From assembly GCF_030009775.1 (NCBI RefSeq), contig NZ_JASCTH010000004.1, positions 347,660 through 411,659 on the forward strand: 64,000 bases of DNA. The letters run 5' to 3'. Below are positions 46,423-55,767 of the stretch, piece by piece; position 1 is the first letter of the stretch; every line of letters begins with the position of its first letter. The position numbers were made by a program, and so were the translations under genes. The notes under the pieces are model-generated. The model did no database searches, was not told the DNA's origin, and worked only from the letters and a program-made list of their open reading frames with translations. The DNA is from Actinoplanes sandaracinus. Lineage in GTDB: Bacteria > Actinomycetota > Actinomycetes > Mycobacteriales > Micromonosporaceae.

Positions 46423-47925
46423 ATGGCACAGACCGCGCCGGCCTCCGGGTCGGAGAGTCCGGCGAGTTCAGAGACCATCCGCAGTCTCATCCCGGCGCGC
46501 ATCGACCGGCTCAGCTGGTCACCGTTCCACACCCGCATCGTCATGGCCCTGGGCACCGCCTGGGTCCTCGACGGGCTGGAGATCACCGTGGCCAGCTCGC
46601 TCGGGCCGGTGTTGTCCGAACGGGAGACGCTGAACCTGAGCAGCACGCAGGTCGGCCTGATCGCGACGGTCTATCTGCTCGGCGAGGTGTTCGGAGCGCT
46701 CTTCTTCGGCCGCCTCTCCGACGCGCTGGGGCGCAAGAACCTGTTCATCGTCACCCTCGCCGTCTACCTCACGGGCAACGCACTCACCGCCTTGACCTGG
46801 GGTAACGGTCCGGCCGCACTGGTGTTCCTGTATCTCACCCGGTTCATAGCCGGCGCCGGCATCGGCGGCGAGTACGCCGCGATCAACTCCGCGATCGACG
46901 AGATGATGCCGGCGAAGTACCGCGGCCGGGTCGACATCGGGGTGAACGGCACCTACTGGGGCGGCGCCATCATCGGCACGCTGGGCACCTACATCCTGCT
47001 CAACAATGTGGACCTGAACCTGGCGTGGCGGATCGGCTTCCTGCTCGGCCCGATCATCGGCCTGGCCATCTGGGGTCTGCGCCGGCATCTGCCGGAGAGC
47101 CCGCGCTGGCTGGTCATGCACGGCCGGGAGGCGGAGGCCGAGGAGAACATCGCCCGGATCGAGCGGGCCGCCGAGGCCTCCGGGCAGACGCTGCCGCCGC
47201 TGGACGACTCGAAGGCGATCGACATCCGGCCGACCGATCCGCACGGATACCTGTCGCTGTTGCGGGTGCTGTTCCGGCTGTACCCGGCCCGGTCGACGCT
47301 GGGCGCCACCCTCATGATCACCCAGTCGTTCCTGTACAACGCGATCTTCTTCACCTACACGCTGGTGCTGACCACCTTCTACGGCGTGGACGAGAAGGCG
47401 GCGCCGCTCTACATGGTGGCGTTCGCGGCCGGCAACCTGATCGGGCCGCTCACCATCGGGCGGCTCTTCGACACGATCGGGCGGCGCAAGATGATCGCCG
47501 GCACCTATCTGCTCTCCGGCGGCCTGCTGGCGATCACGGCCTTCCTCTTCAAAGCCGGCGCGCTGACCGCCACGACGCAGACGATCGCCTGGAGTGTGAT
47601 CTTCTTCTTCGCGTCGGCGGGGGCCAGCTCGGCCTACCTGACGGTCAGCGAGATCTTCCCGCTGGAGATCCGTGCCCAGGCGATCGCGGTGTTCTTCGCG
47701 ATCGCCCAGTGCTTCGGCGCGATCGGGCCGGTCTTCTACGGCGCTCTCATCGGTGAGGGCGAGGACCCGAACAAGCTCTTCCTCGGCTTCCTCATCGGCG
47801 CGGCCGTGATGGCGGTCGGCGGCATCGTCGAGGCGGTCATCGGCATCGACGCCGAGGGCAGATCCCTGGAGGACGTGGCGACACCCCTGTCGGCGGTGTC
47901 GACCCGGCCCCGCGCCACCGGCTGA
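46423..47925 (+). CDS. MFS transporter, sugar-porter-like
   Basis: 500 residues; ATG after GGAGG. Twelve membrane helices are predicted from hydrophobicity. The loop after helix 2 reads GRLSDALGRKN (MFS signature A), and PESPRWLVMHGR after helix 6 is the sugar-porter signature; GRLFDTIGRRK repeats signature A in the second half. The large central loop is hydrophilic. Substrate may be a sugar or an organic acid such as an aromatic acid; no catabolic genes lie nearby. It converges on the LuxR-type regulator gene. Confidence 0.92.
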   Translation: MAQTAPASGSESPASSETIRSLIPARIDRLSWSPFHTRIVMALGTAWVLDGLEITVASSLGPVLSERETLNLSSTQVGLIATVYLLGEVFGALFFGRLSDALGRKNLFIVTLAVYLTGNALTALTWGNGPAALVFLYLTRFIAGAGIGGEYAAINSAIDEMMPAKYRGRVDIGVNGTYWGGAIIGTLGTYILLNNVDLNLAWRIGFLLGPIIGLAIWGLRRHLPESPRWLVMHGREAEAEENIARIERAAEASGQTLPPLDDSKAIDIRPTDPHGYLSLLRVLFRLYPARSTLGATLMITQSFLYNAIFFTYTLVLTTFYGVDEKAAPLYMVAFAAGNLIGPLTIGRLFDTIGRRKMIAGTYLLSGGLLAITAFLFKAGALTATTQTIAWSVIFFFASAGASSAYLTVSEIFPLEIRAQAIAVFFAIAQCFGAIGPVFYGALIGEGEDPNKLFLGFLIGAAVMAVGGIVEAVIGIDAEGRSLEDVATPLSAVSTRPRATG

Positions 47926-47934
47926 CGAGAACCG

Positions 47935-47961
47935 GCGCCGGCCTCTACAGGAGGCCGGCGC
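47935..47961. terminator. Shared terminator hairpin
   Basis: GCGCCGGCCTC/GAGGCCGGCGC, an 11-base-pair perfect stem with loop TACAG, between the convergent MFS and LuxR-type genes. It overlaps the stop codon of the latter. Confidence 0.75.
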
Positions 47962-48616
47962 TGCCGGCTATCGCGGCCGCCTCGGTGCGGCTGGAGACGT
48001 GCATCTTCCGCAACAGGGCGGCGGTCAGGCGTTTGACCGTACGGTCGGAGACGTGCAACAGACCGGCGATGTCGCTGGTCGACGAGCCGGAGGCGATCAG
48101 CCGCAACAGCCGCCGGTCGTGTTCGTCGAGCTGCGCCGTCACCGCACGGGCGACCGGCTGCCCGGCCTGTGCCACCAGGGACGCCAGCAGCGGGACGGGC
48201 ACGACCGCCCAGCCCTCCAGAGCCGCCAACAGCGGCGGGATCGCCTCGTCGCCGCGCGGCAGGATCCCGGACGCACCGGCCCGCAGCGCCTCCAGCACGG
48301 TCGTCGGGTCGTCACCCCCCGCCGTCTCTCCGGCCAGCGCCAGGATGCGGGCCTGCGGTGCGGCGGCACGGGCCGCCGCGATCGCCGGGACGCCGGCGGG
48401 CGGCATGAGATCGACGAGGATGAGATCAGGCGCGGGCTCACGCACCAACGCCGCCACGTCCGCGCCGTCCCCCGCCCCGGAGACGACGGCACGGCCCCCG
48501 CTGGCGTCGGGAAGCGACTGCTCCAGGCCACGCACCAGGGGCGCATGGCCCGACACGACGATGATCCTGATCCCGTTGCGCATACCCGCCCGATTGCCCC
48601 GGTTGCGGCGAATCAT
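47945..48616 (-). CDS. LuxR/NarL-type regulator with degenerate receiver
   Basis: 223 residues from ATG 48616; an internal ATG at 48583 (MRNGIRIIVVSGHAP) may be the real start since the receiver fold begins there. The C-terminal HTH is clear: EHDRRLLRLIASGSSTSDIA, GLLHVSDRTVKRLTAALLRK. The receiver keeps the phospho-acceptor region (DLILVDLMPP) but the N-terminal acidic pair is replaced (VVSGHAPL) and the usual Lys lies in GILPRGDE, apparently as Arg. It is therefore probably not controlled by ordinary phosphorylation. No histidine kinase is adjacent. Confidence 0.88.
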   Translation of the reverse strand: MIRRNRGNRAGMRNGIRIIVVSGHAPLVRGLEQSLPDASGGRAVVSGAGDGADVAALVREPAPDLILVDLMPPAGVPAIAAARAAAPQARILALAGETAGGDDPTTVLEALRAGASGILPRGDEAIPPLLAALEGWAVVPVPLLASLVAQAGQPVARAVTAQLDEHDRRLLRLIASGSSTSDIAGLLHVSDRTVKRLTAALLRKMHVSSRTEAAAIAGSAGLL

Positions 48617-48667
48617 GCCTCGGGTGCCCCGGGCCGCGGCCCATCGGACCGGTGACCGCGCCCGGGA

Positions 48668-49567
48668 TCAGCGCGGGTGGGCGGCCACGAAGTCGGCGAT
48701 GTACTCGTCGAGGCGGCGTTCCGGGCTCCAGCCAAGGCTGTTCGCCTTGGTGGTGTCGGCCTGACCGCGGACCCGCTCGCCACGCCGGGCCGGGACCAGC
48801 ACGGACTCGGCGCCGAAGAGCTCGGCGACCTTGGCCAGGGGCCACTCGCAGCCGGTGCCGAGCAGGTAGCCGTCGCCGGAGCCGCTGCGGGCCACGAGCA
48901 CGAGGCCGCGAACGATGTCGTCGATATGGGTGAAGTCGCGCGTCTGGGTGCCGGGCGACACCACGGTCAGCGGCTCACCGGCGAGGTACTGCCGCTCGAA
49001 GATGCCGATCACCGTGGCGTACTTGCCGTCGGTGATCTGACCGGGCCCGTAGACGTTGTAGAAGTAGGCGATCGCGAAGTTCAGGCCGTACCAGTTCGCG
49101 TAGTTCTTGATGTACTCGATGTTCTTGGCCTTGGTCCACGCATAGGGGTTGAGGTTCTCGTCGTCCCCGTCGTTGCCGAACTTGGAACTCGAACCGGCGT
49201 AGATCAGTTTCGCGCCGTGCCCGGCCGTGAACTTGACCACTTCCTTGGTGCCGAGGAGGTTGAAGTCCCAGGTCAGGTCGTGGTCTTCGAAGGACTGCGG
49301 GATCCGCGAGTACTCACCGAGGTGGAAGACCATCTCGGGCACCGGAAGGCCCCGGTCCGCCCAGATCTTGGCGATGTCGGTGGTCGACCCGTCGACGTAG
49401 GTCACCCGCGGATCGTTGACGTGGTTCGCCGGGGTGCCGGTGAAGTAGTTGTCCAGCGAGACGACGGCAGCGTCCGGGTAGTCGTTCAGCAATGACCTGA
49501 TCAAGGCGCCGCCGACAAATCCGGCACCACCGGTGACCAACAGGGTTCGGCTCAACGTACTTCCCAT
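48668..49567 (-). CDS. NAD-dependent epimerase/dehydratase (UDP-sugar type)
   Basis: 299 residues. The nucleotide loop is TGGAGFVG (residues 12-19), with an acidic-ended strand (VVSLDNYFTG). The catalytic series is YAGSSSKFG with Ser and YAWTKAKN with Tyr-x-x-x-Lys. YNVYGPGQ and RDFTHIDDIVRGL are standard for UDP-glucose 4-epimerase-like extended SDRs. It probably converts a nucleotide sugar for glycan or cell-wall synthesis. No glycosyltransferase is next to it. The 244 bases between its start and the chemoreceptor gene stop hold no other feature. Confidence 0.93.
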   Translation of the reverse strand: MGSTLSRTLLVTGGAGFVGGALIRSLLNDYPDAAVVSLDNYFTGTPANHVNDPRVTYVDGSTTDIAKIWADRGLPVPEMVFHLGEYSRIPQSFEDHDLTWDFNLLGTKEVVKFTAGHGAKLIYAGSSSKFGNDGDDENLNPYAWTKAKNIEYIKNYANWYGLNFAIAYFYNVYGPGQITDGKYATVIGIFERQYLAGEPLTVVSPGTQTRDFTHIDDIVRGLVLVARSGSGDGYLLGTGCEWPLAKVAELFGAESVLVPARRGERVRGQADTTKANSLGWSPERRLDEYIADFVAAHPR

Positions 49568-49811
49568 CTTCCGGTCCGCGCAGCGCCGACCAGGCTACCT
49601 AAGCCGGGCTTCGGGAACCCAACTGCTCACACCGCTATTACCCGCAGCGGCCGTGGCGACACTCTGTGGTCGCCCCGGCCCGGGGGATCGGGGTATTGAT
49701 TAACCGTTGCGGGGATGGCGGCGGCGACACGACCGGTGGACGGTGGTTCGTGACTCCGGTGTGGAAGAACGGCTTGGTGATCACGGCACGTCCTCCCGGT
49801 CCTCCGAGGTT

Positions 49812-51401
49812 TCAGAGCTTGAACCTGTCGACGATCCGGCGCAGATCGGTGGACATGCCGGCCAGGTGAGTCGCGGCGCGGTCCGCCTCGGCCACCCCGG
49901 TCGTGGTCTGCTGCACCGACGCGGCGACCGCGTTGATGGTGCCGGCGACCCGGGAGCCGGCATCGGCGGCCTCGTTGACGTTGCGGCTCATCTCGTTCGT
50001 CGTCACGGTCTGTTCCTCCACCGCGGAGGCGATCGTGGTCTGGAACTCGTTGATCCGCCCGATGATCGCGCTGATCTCCTCGATGGCCGCGACCGCGCCC
50101 GCGGTGTCAGCCTGGATCGCGGCCACCCGCTGCCCGATGTCCTCGGTCGCCCGGGCGGTCTCCTGGGACAGCTCCTTGACCTCGGACGCCACGACAGCGA
50201 AGCCCTTGCCCAGCTCACCGGCCCGGGCCGCCTCGATGGTGGCGTTCAGGGCGAGCAGGTTGGTCTGCTCGGCGATCGCGGTGATCGCCTTCACCACGGT
50301 GTCGATCTGCGCCGACGAGTCGCCCAGCTTGGCCATCACCGCGCTGGTGTTCGCGGTGACCTCGACCGCGCGCTGCGCCACATGGACGGCCTGGGTGGCG
50401 CTCTCGCTGATCTCCCGGATCGAGGCGCCCATCTCGTCGGCGCCGGCCGCGACCGTCTGGATGTTCACCGACATGGTGGCGGCCGAGTCAGCCACCTCGG
50501 CGGCCTGCCGAGCACCCTGGTGGGCGCTGTCGGTGCTCCGCCGGCTGGTGTCGGCGAGCGTTCCGGCCTCGGTGGCCAGCCCCTCCGAGTGGGCGGTCAG
50601 ATCGGTGACGGTCTGCCGCAGCGTGCCGGTGGCCCGGCGCAGGGAGTCGGCCATGTGGCCCAGTTCGTCCCGCTGATGCACGTCCGGGTCACCGGTCAGA
50701 TCACCCTCGGCCACCTGGTCCAGCACCGCGCCGACCCGGTGCAGCGGACGGACGATCAGCCGGCCCACGTAGAGCGCGGCGCCGACCCCCAGCAGCAGGG
50801 CGGTCACCAGCGCGGCGATGATCCCGGCACGGGTGGCCGACACCGTGGCGTCGAAGTCCTGGCCCTTCAGCAGGGCCGCGTCGGCTTGCTCGATCTCGGC
50901 GGTGAGCAGGCCCTCGTACGTCTTGCGCAGGTCCCGGTTGTCGCCGAAGGCCACCTCGACGGCGTCCTTGGGCTTCACCTCGAAGAGGGCGAACTCCTGC
51001 TCCAGGGCGGTGAACCAGGCGTCGGTGGCGGCCTGGATCGCGTCGACCCGGGCCACCGCCCCGGCGTCGGCGGCGACCGACCGCGCCCCCTCCAGCGCGG
51101 CGTCCACCTTCTCCTGGCGCTTGAGCGCCTCGTCCCGGAAATCGGCCTCGCCGGCGATCAGGAATCCACGCTCGTCGTTCGCCGCGGCCTTCGCCGTCAG
51201 CGCGGCCGAGTTCAGATTCTGGCCGTACGGCAGCACCCGGGCGATCTCCTCGCTCCGGGTGCTCTGCAGTTCGGAGATGCCGGCGAGGCTCAGCGCACCG
51301 GTCGCGACGGTCCCCGCTATCGCCACCCCGGCGACCGCGAGCACCTTGGTGGAAACCCGACGGTCCCGGCACCACTGCCCAAGCCCACGACTACCGGCCA
51401 T
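49812..51401 (-). CDS. Methyl-accepting chemotaxis protein
   Basis: 529 residues from ATG 51401 (AAGGAA site five bases upstream). Membrane helix 1 at ~17-40 and helix 2 near 190-215 ([20 protein letters not shown]) bracket a ~150-residue four-helix extracytoplasmic sensor rich in Ala and Asp. HAMP follows, then a long cytoplasmic coiled coil with the invariant hairpin tip [20 protein letters not shown] and [14 protein letters not shown]. The tip binds CheA/CheW. Its presence implies motility, consistent with a zoospore-forming actinomycete. No che genes are adjacent. Residues EEQT near the end may be methylation sites. Confidence 0.95.
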   Translation of the reverse strand: MAGSRGLGQWCRDRRVSTKVLAVAGVAIAGTVATGALSLAGISELQSTRSEEIARVLPYGQNLNSAALTAKAAANDERGFLIAGEADFRDEALKRQEKVDAALEGARSVAADAGAVARVDAIQAATDAWFTALEQEFALFEVKPKDAVEVAFGDNRDLRKTYEGLLTAEIEQADAALLKGQDFDATVSATRAGIIAALVTALLLGVGAALYVGRLIVRPLHRVGAVLDQVAEGDLTGDPDVHQRDELGHMADSLRRATGTLRQTVTDLTAHSEGLATEAGTLADTSRRSTDSAHQGARQAAEVADSAATMSVNIQTVAAGADEMGASIREISESATQAVHVAQRAVEVTANTSAVMAKLGDSSAQIDTVVKAITAIAEQTNLLALNATIEAARAGELGKGFAVVASEVKELSQETARATEDIGQRVAAIQADTAGAVAAIEEISAIIGRINEFQTTIASAVEEQTVTTNEMSRNVNEAADAGSRVAGTINAVAASVQQTTTGVAEADRAATHLAGMSTDLRRIVDRFKL

Positions 51402-51479
51402 CTCGTTTCCTTCTCTCACTGGTGATACAAGTCCATCGGTGCCGGAGAGCCGGAAATGAGTTTCGAGAGGATGAAAACT

Positions 51480-52430
51480 TCAGAACGCCGCAGGCGGTAC
51501 GTTGAACGGCGTGATCACGTGCACCGCCGACGGGTGCGAGCGGATCGGCCCGGGCAGCACGCCCTGAGCCCGCAGGATCGCCTGGCAGGCATGCCGCAGG
51601 TCGGCCCGCAGATCCTGGTGCAGGACCGCCGAGATGCGGTGCTCCCGCAGCAGATCGGCGTTCTCCTGGTCCAGGCCGTGCGCGACGAACACGTCATAGT
51701 TGCGGCGCTCCGCGGCGAAGGCCGACACCACGGCCGCGTTGCCGCGGGTCCCGGCCGAATAGACGGCCCGGATCGAGGGATTCGCGGCGAGGACGGCTCG
51801 CAGTGGCCCCGCCTCGGAACTGCCGGCCGTGAGCAGCCGCCGGGACGGCAGGACCGAGCGGAACCCCTCCTCCCGCTCGCCCCGGCCGTTGATCAGCAGC
51901 ACGTCGCCGGCCCGGTCCGCGAGCAGCCGGCCGACCAGGTACGCCGCGGTGGCGCCGGAGTCGAAGCCGTCCACGCCGACGTGCGCGATCCGCTTGCCCG
52001 CCGGCAGGTCGTGGTTGAGCGTGACCACCGGGACACCGAGCCGGGACACCGCCTCGGCGACCTCCGGCGCGGGCGGGGCCAGCAGGATCAGCCCGTGCGA
52101 GCGGGACCGGCCGACCCGGTCGAGGGCCGCCACCGGGTCGTCGGTCAGGTGTGGCCGGGTGCGCACCGGCACCGGGGCGAACTCCGGCACCTCGGCCTCG
52201 CACGCGGCCCGGACGGCGGCGCCGAACCGGCGGGAGGTCCGCAGCACCACGTCGATCACGAACGGGCGGCCGGACTGCGACTGCTGGCGGTCCAGGTCGG
52301 CGATGGCCTGGTGCACCGCGCGGGCGGTGCTGTCCCGGACCCCGCCCCGGCTGTGCAGCACACGGTCCACAGTGGCCGGGCTCAGGCCGGCCCGCGCGGC
52401 TATCTCCCGGATCCGGTACGGGTGCTTCAC
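51480..52430 (-). CDS. LacI family transcriptional regulator
   Basis: 316 residues from a GTG. The HTH is RIREIAARAGLSPATVDRVLHSRGGV (residues 6-31; T-V replacing V-S), followed by a hinge helix (STARAVHQAI). The remaining ~250 residues are a periplasmic-binding-like sugar sensor (VIDVVLRTSRRF, HGLILLAPP, VPVVTLNHDLP, HVGVDGFDSGATAAY). The VSR-to-VDR difference in the recognition helix suggests an operator unlike typical LacI ones. It diverges from a beta-propeller-like gene, 97 bases away, and the intervening DNA has an inverted repeat. Confidence 0.93.
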   Translation of the reverse strand: MKHPYRIREIAARAGLSPATVDRVLHSRGGVRDSTARAVHQAIADLDRQQSQSGRPFVIDVVLRTSRRFGAAVRAACEAEVPEFAPVPVRTRPHLTDDPVAALDRVGRSRSHGLILLAPPAPEVAEAVSRLGVPVVTLNHDLPAGKRIAHVGVDGFDSGATAAYLVGRLLADRAGDVLLINGRGEREEGFRSVLPSRRLLTAGSSEAGPLRAVLAANPSIRAVYSAGTRGNAAVVSAFAAERRNYDVFVAHGLDQENADLLREHRISAVLHQDLRADLRHACQAILRAQGVLPGPIRSHPSAVHVITPFNVPPAAF

Positions 52431-52436
52431 GCCGTA

Positions 52437-52454
52437 CAGAATGATGGGATTCTG
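52437..52454. promoter_or_regulatory. Inverted repeat between LacI-type and divergent gene
   Basis: CAGAAT-gatggg-ATTCTG, six-base perfect arms around a six-base spacer, seven bases upstream of the regulator's start codon. The position fits an autoregulatory operator; the spacing is wider than the usual central CG LacI operator. Confidence 0.4.
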
Positions 52455-52527
52455 AGGTCTTATGGAAGGTCTTTGATGTTTTCTCGCCCCTTCGCGTGAC
52501 TCTTCGAACCCGCGCTACGCTGCGTCC

Positions 52528-53445
52528 GTGCGCGTGACCTCCCGCAAGAAGGAGCACGGCGTCGAGGTCTACGACGCCGGCCTCAACCTGGTCCGGGTCT
52601 TCCCGGTGCCGCCACGGAGCACCTACCGGGAGCCGGGGAGCGAGGGCCACGCCGTCACCCGCTCACTCGACCGGCTGGTCTATGCGACGGACACCGCCGT
52701 GCTGCGCGTCGACCCGGACGGCCACGAGGATTGGCGCTTCGAGCTCGGCGAGCGCGGGCCGAACCGCGGCGTCGCCTACACCGACGTCGCGCTGTCCGCC
52801 GACGAGACCCTGGTCTGGGTGTACGCCCCGAACACGATGGCCGACCGGTCCCGGCCTGATGAGTGGATCCTGCTGGACGCGGCCACCGGAGTGCCGCGCG
52901 CCCGGCACGAACTCACGACGACCGGGCACGGAGGCGACCAGTTCCCGCTGAGAGACGGGCGGATGCTGCTGGAGGTGGGCGAGGGCCAGGACGGCATCAG
53001 CATCTTCCTGGCCGGGCCGGACACATCACCGCGCGAGTACGGGTGGGGCGACCGCTCGCTGATCTCGGTCTCCCCGGACGAGTCGCGGTTCATGACCGTC
53101 GACCACGATCAGGAGGACATGCGGATCCACGACTTTCCCAGCGGGGAGGTCCAGCTCCGGTTCACGGTGTCCGACTTCGGGTTCGCCCCGCGCGACGAGG
53201 TGTACTTCGAGTGGAACGGCGGCTTCCTCGACGAGCACACCGCCATCGCCGTCCTCGGTGGCGTCAACGATCAAGCGGAGAGTGAGGACGAGGAGGAGTG
53301 GTGGCAGCACTTCCGGATCGACGTCCGCACCGGCGAGGTTCTCGGAGAACTCAACGTCACCACCATCGACCAGTACGACCTTCAGGTGCTGGGTGACGGA
53401 ACGTACATGATCACTGATACCGACGGAACGCTGCATCGGATGTGA
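52528..53445 (+). CDS. Hypothetical protein, probable beta-propeller
   Basis: 305 residues from a GTG. Repeated beta-strand units (LDRLVYATDTAVLRVDPDG, ALSADETLVWVYAPN, SVSPDESRFMTVDHDQED, GEVLGELNVTTIDQYD) have the look of blades of a WD40- or YVTN-like propeller with one strand each ending in Asp-Gly. An acidic patch (QAESEDEEEWWQHF) is present. No signal peptide, so cytoplasmic. TACGCT at 52515-52520 could be a -10 element, which would make the message leaderless. Function unknown; divergent from the LacI gene. Confidence 0.72.
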   Translation: MRVTSRKKEHGVEVYDAGLNLVRVFPVPPRSTYREPGSEGHAVTRSLDRLVYATDTAVLRVDPDGHEDWRFELGERGPNRGVAYTDVALSADETLVWVYAPNTMADRSRPDEWILLDAATGVPRARHELTTTGHGGDQFPLRDGRMLLEVGEGQDGISIFLAGPDTSPREYGWGDRSLISVSPDESRFMTVDHDQEDMRIHDFPSGEVQLRFTVSDFGFAPRDEVYFEWNGGFLDEHTAIAVLGGVNDQAESEDEEEWWQHFRIDVRTGEVLGELNVTTIDQYDLQVLGDGTYMITDTDGTLHRM

Positions 53446-53479
53446 TCTTGCGACTGACGGGCTAAGCTGGATCCCGGCT

Positions 53480-53555
53480 TAGCCGAGAGGCGCTGCAACG
53501 GATCGCGTTGCCGAGAAACACTTTCGGACAACACGCGGATCCGCCACGCTCGGCC
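53480..53555 (+). promoter_or_regulatory. S-adenosylhomocysteine (SAH) riboswitch
   Basis: Immediately upstream of ahcY. The core GCCGAGAGGCGCTGCAACGG (53482-53501) closely follows the conserved CCGAGG-GCGCUGCAAC segment of the SAH riboswitch. GCAACG/CGTTGC (53494-53509) and CCGAGA/TTCGG form internal stems, and GCCGAG (53482-53487) pairs with CTCGGC (53549-53554) to close P1. A separate stem (GCTAAGC/GCTTAGC, 53461-53483) overlaps the 5' side and could compete. Genes under this class are normally switched on by SAH, which fits a hydrolase that removes SAH. Confidence 0.75.
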
Positions 53556-53571
53556 GGGTTTTCATGACGCA

Positions 53572-53605
53572 AGGGCGCCTTCCTGAGAGGGAGGGCCCTC
53601 TTTTT
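53572..53605 (+). terminator. Terminator-like expression platform before ahcY
   Basis: AGGGC-g-CCTTCC and GGGAGG-GCCCT pair in an 11-base-pair stem with one bulge and loop TGAGA, followed by CTTTTT and then ATG at 53607. The right arm holds GGGAGGG, the only good ribosome-binding candidate, so the same hairpin could both stop transcription and hide the ribosome site. Confidence 0.75.
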
Positions 53606-53606
53606 C

Positions 53607-55067
<1,461 letters not shown>

Positions 55068-55187
55068 TCCGCACAGCACCACAGCACCACAGCCGCGCCC
55101 GGTCGTCTTTCTGATGGCCGGGCGCGTCCCGTGCACCGTTCGGGTAAGCCGCACGAATGTCCGGCTTGCCCCACTTATGATGCGATC

Positions 55188-55763
55188 ATGTCTTTCCGTC
55201 ACAAGGTTTTTACGTTGGGTATCACCGCGCTGGTGACCCTCCCGGCCGGCCCCGCGACGGCGGTCCCGTCCCGGCCGGCGGCCCCTCACAGCACGATCGC
55301 GGCCGCCCGCCCGGCCAGCCCCGAAGCCGAGTTCCTGATCGCCGTGCACCAGGGCAACCTGGCCCAGATCGCGGCGGGCAGACTGGCCGCCCGCAAGAGC
55401 GGCGACAAGGCCGTCCGCAAACTCGGCAAGCGCTTCGCGGCCTTCCACAAGAAGCTGGACTCCCAGGTCAAGAGGGTGGCGAAGAGCCTGGACGTGCGCC
55501 TTCCACAGGGACCGAACTCCGAACAGGTCGAACTCGCCGGGCAGTACGTGGCCACTCCCGCAGCCCTGTTCGACGCCTTCTTCGTCGAGACCCAGCTCTC
55601 CGGGTACGAGCGGGCCTCCCGGCTCGCCGGCCTCTTTCTGAAGACCAGCACCGACCCCTCGGTCCGCGCGATCATCGAGAAGGCCGGGCCGGTGATCGAG
55701 GAGAATCTGGCCGCGTTGACCGCAGCCCGCAACCGTCTGGCTTCGGAGCAGCCGCGACAATGA
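55188..55763 (+). CDS. DUF4142 secreted protein
   Basis: 191 residues. A signal peptide (KVFTLGITALVTLPAGPATA) is followed by a four-helix bundle of the DUF4142 (ferritin-like) family: EAEFLIAVHQGNLAQIAAGR, GKRFAAFHKKLDSQVKRVA, AALFDAFFVETQLSGYERAS and VRAIIEKAGPVIEENLAAL. The Glu and His residues typical of the metal-binding form are only partly kept, so a structural role is as likely. The function of DUF4142 is unknown. The antiporter gene follows after four bases and may be translationally linked. Confidence 0.88.
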   Translation: MSFRHKVFTLGITALVTLPAGPATAVPSRPAAPHSTIAAARPASPEAEFLIAVHQGNLAQIAAGRLAARKSGDKAVRKLGKRFAAFHKKLDSQVKRVAKSLDVRLPQGPNSEQVELAGQYVATPAALFDAFFVETQLSGYERASRLAGLFLKTSTDPSVRAIIEKAGPVIEENLAALTAARNRLASEQPRQ

Positions 55764-55767
55764 TCGA

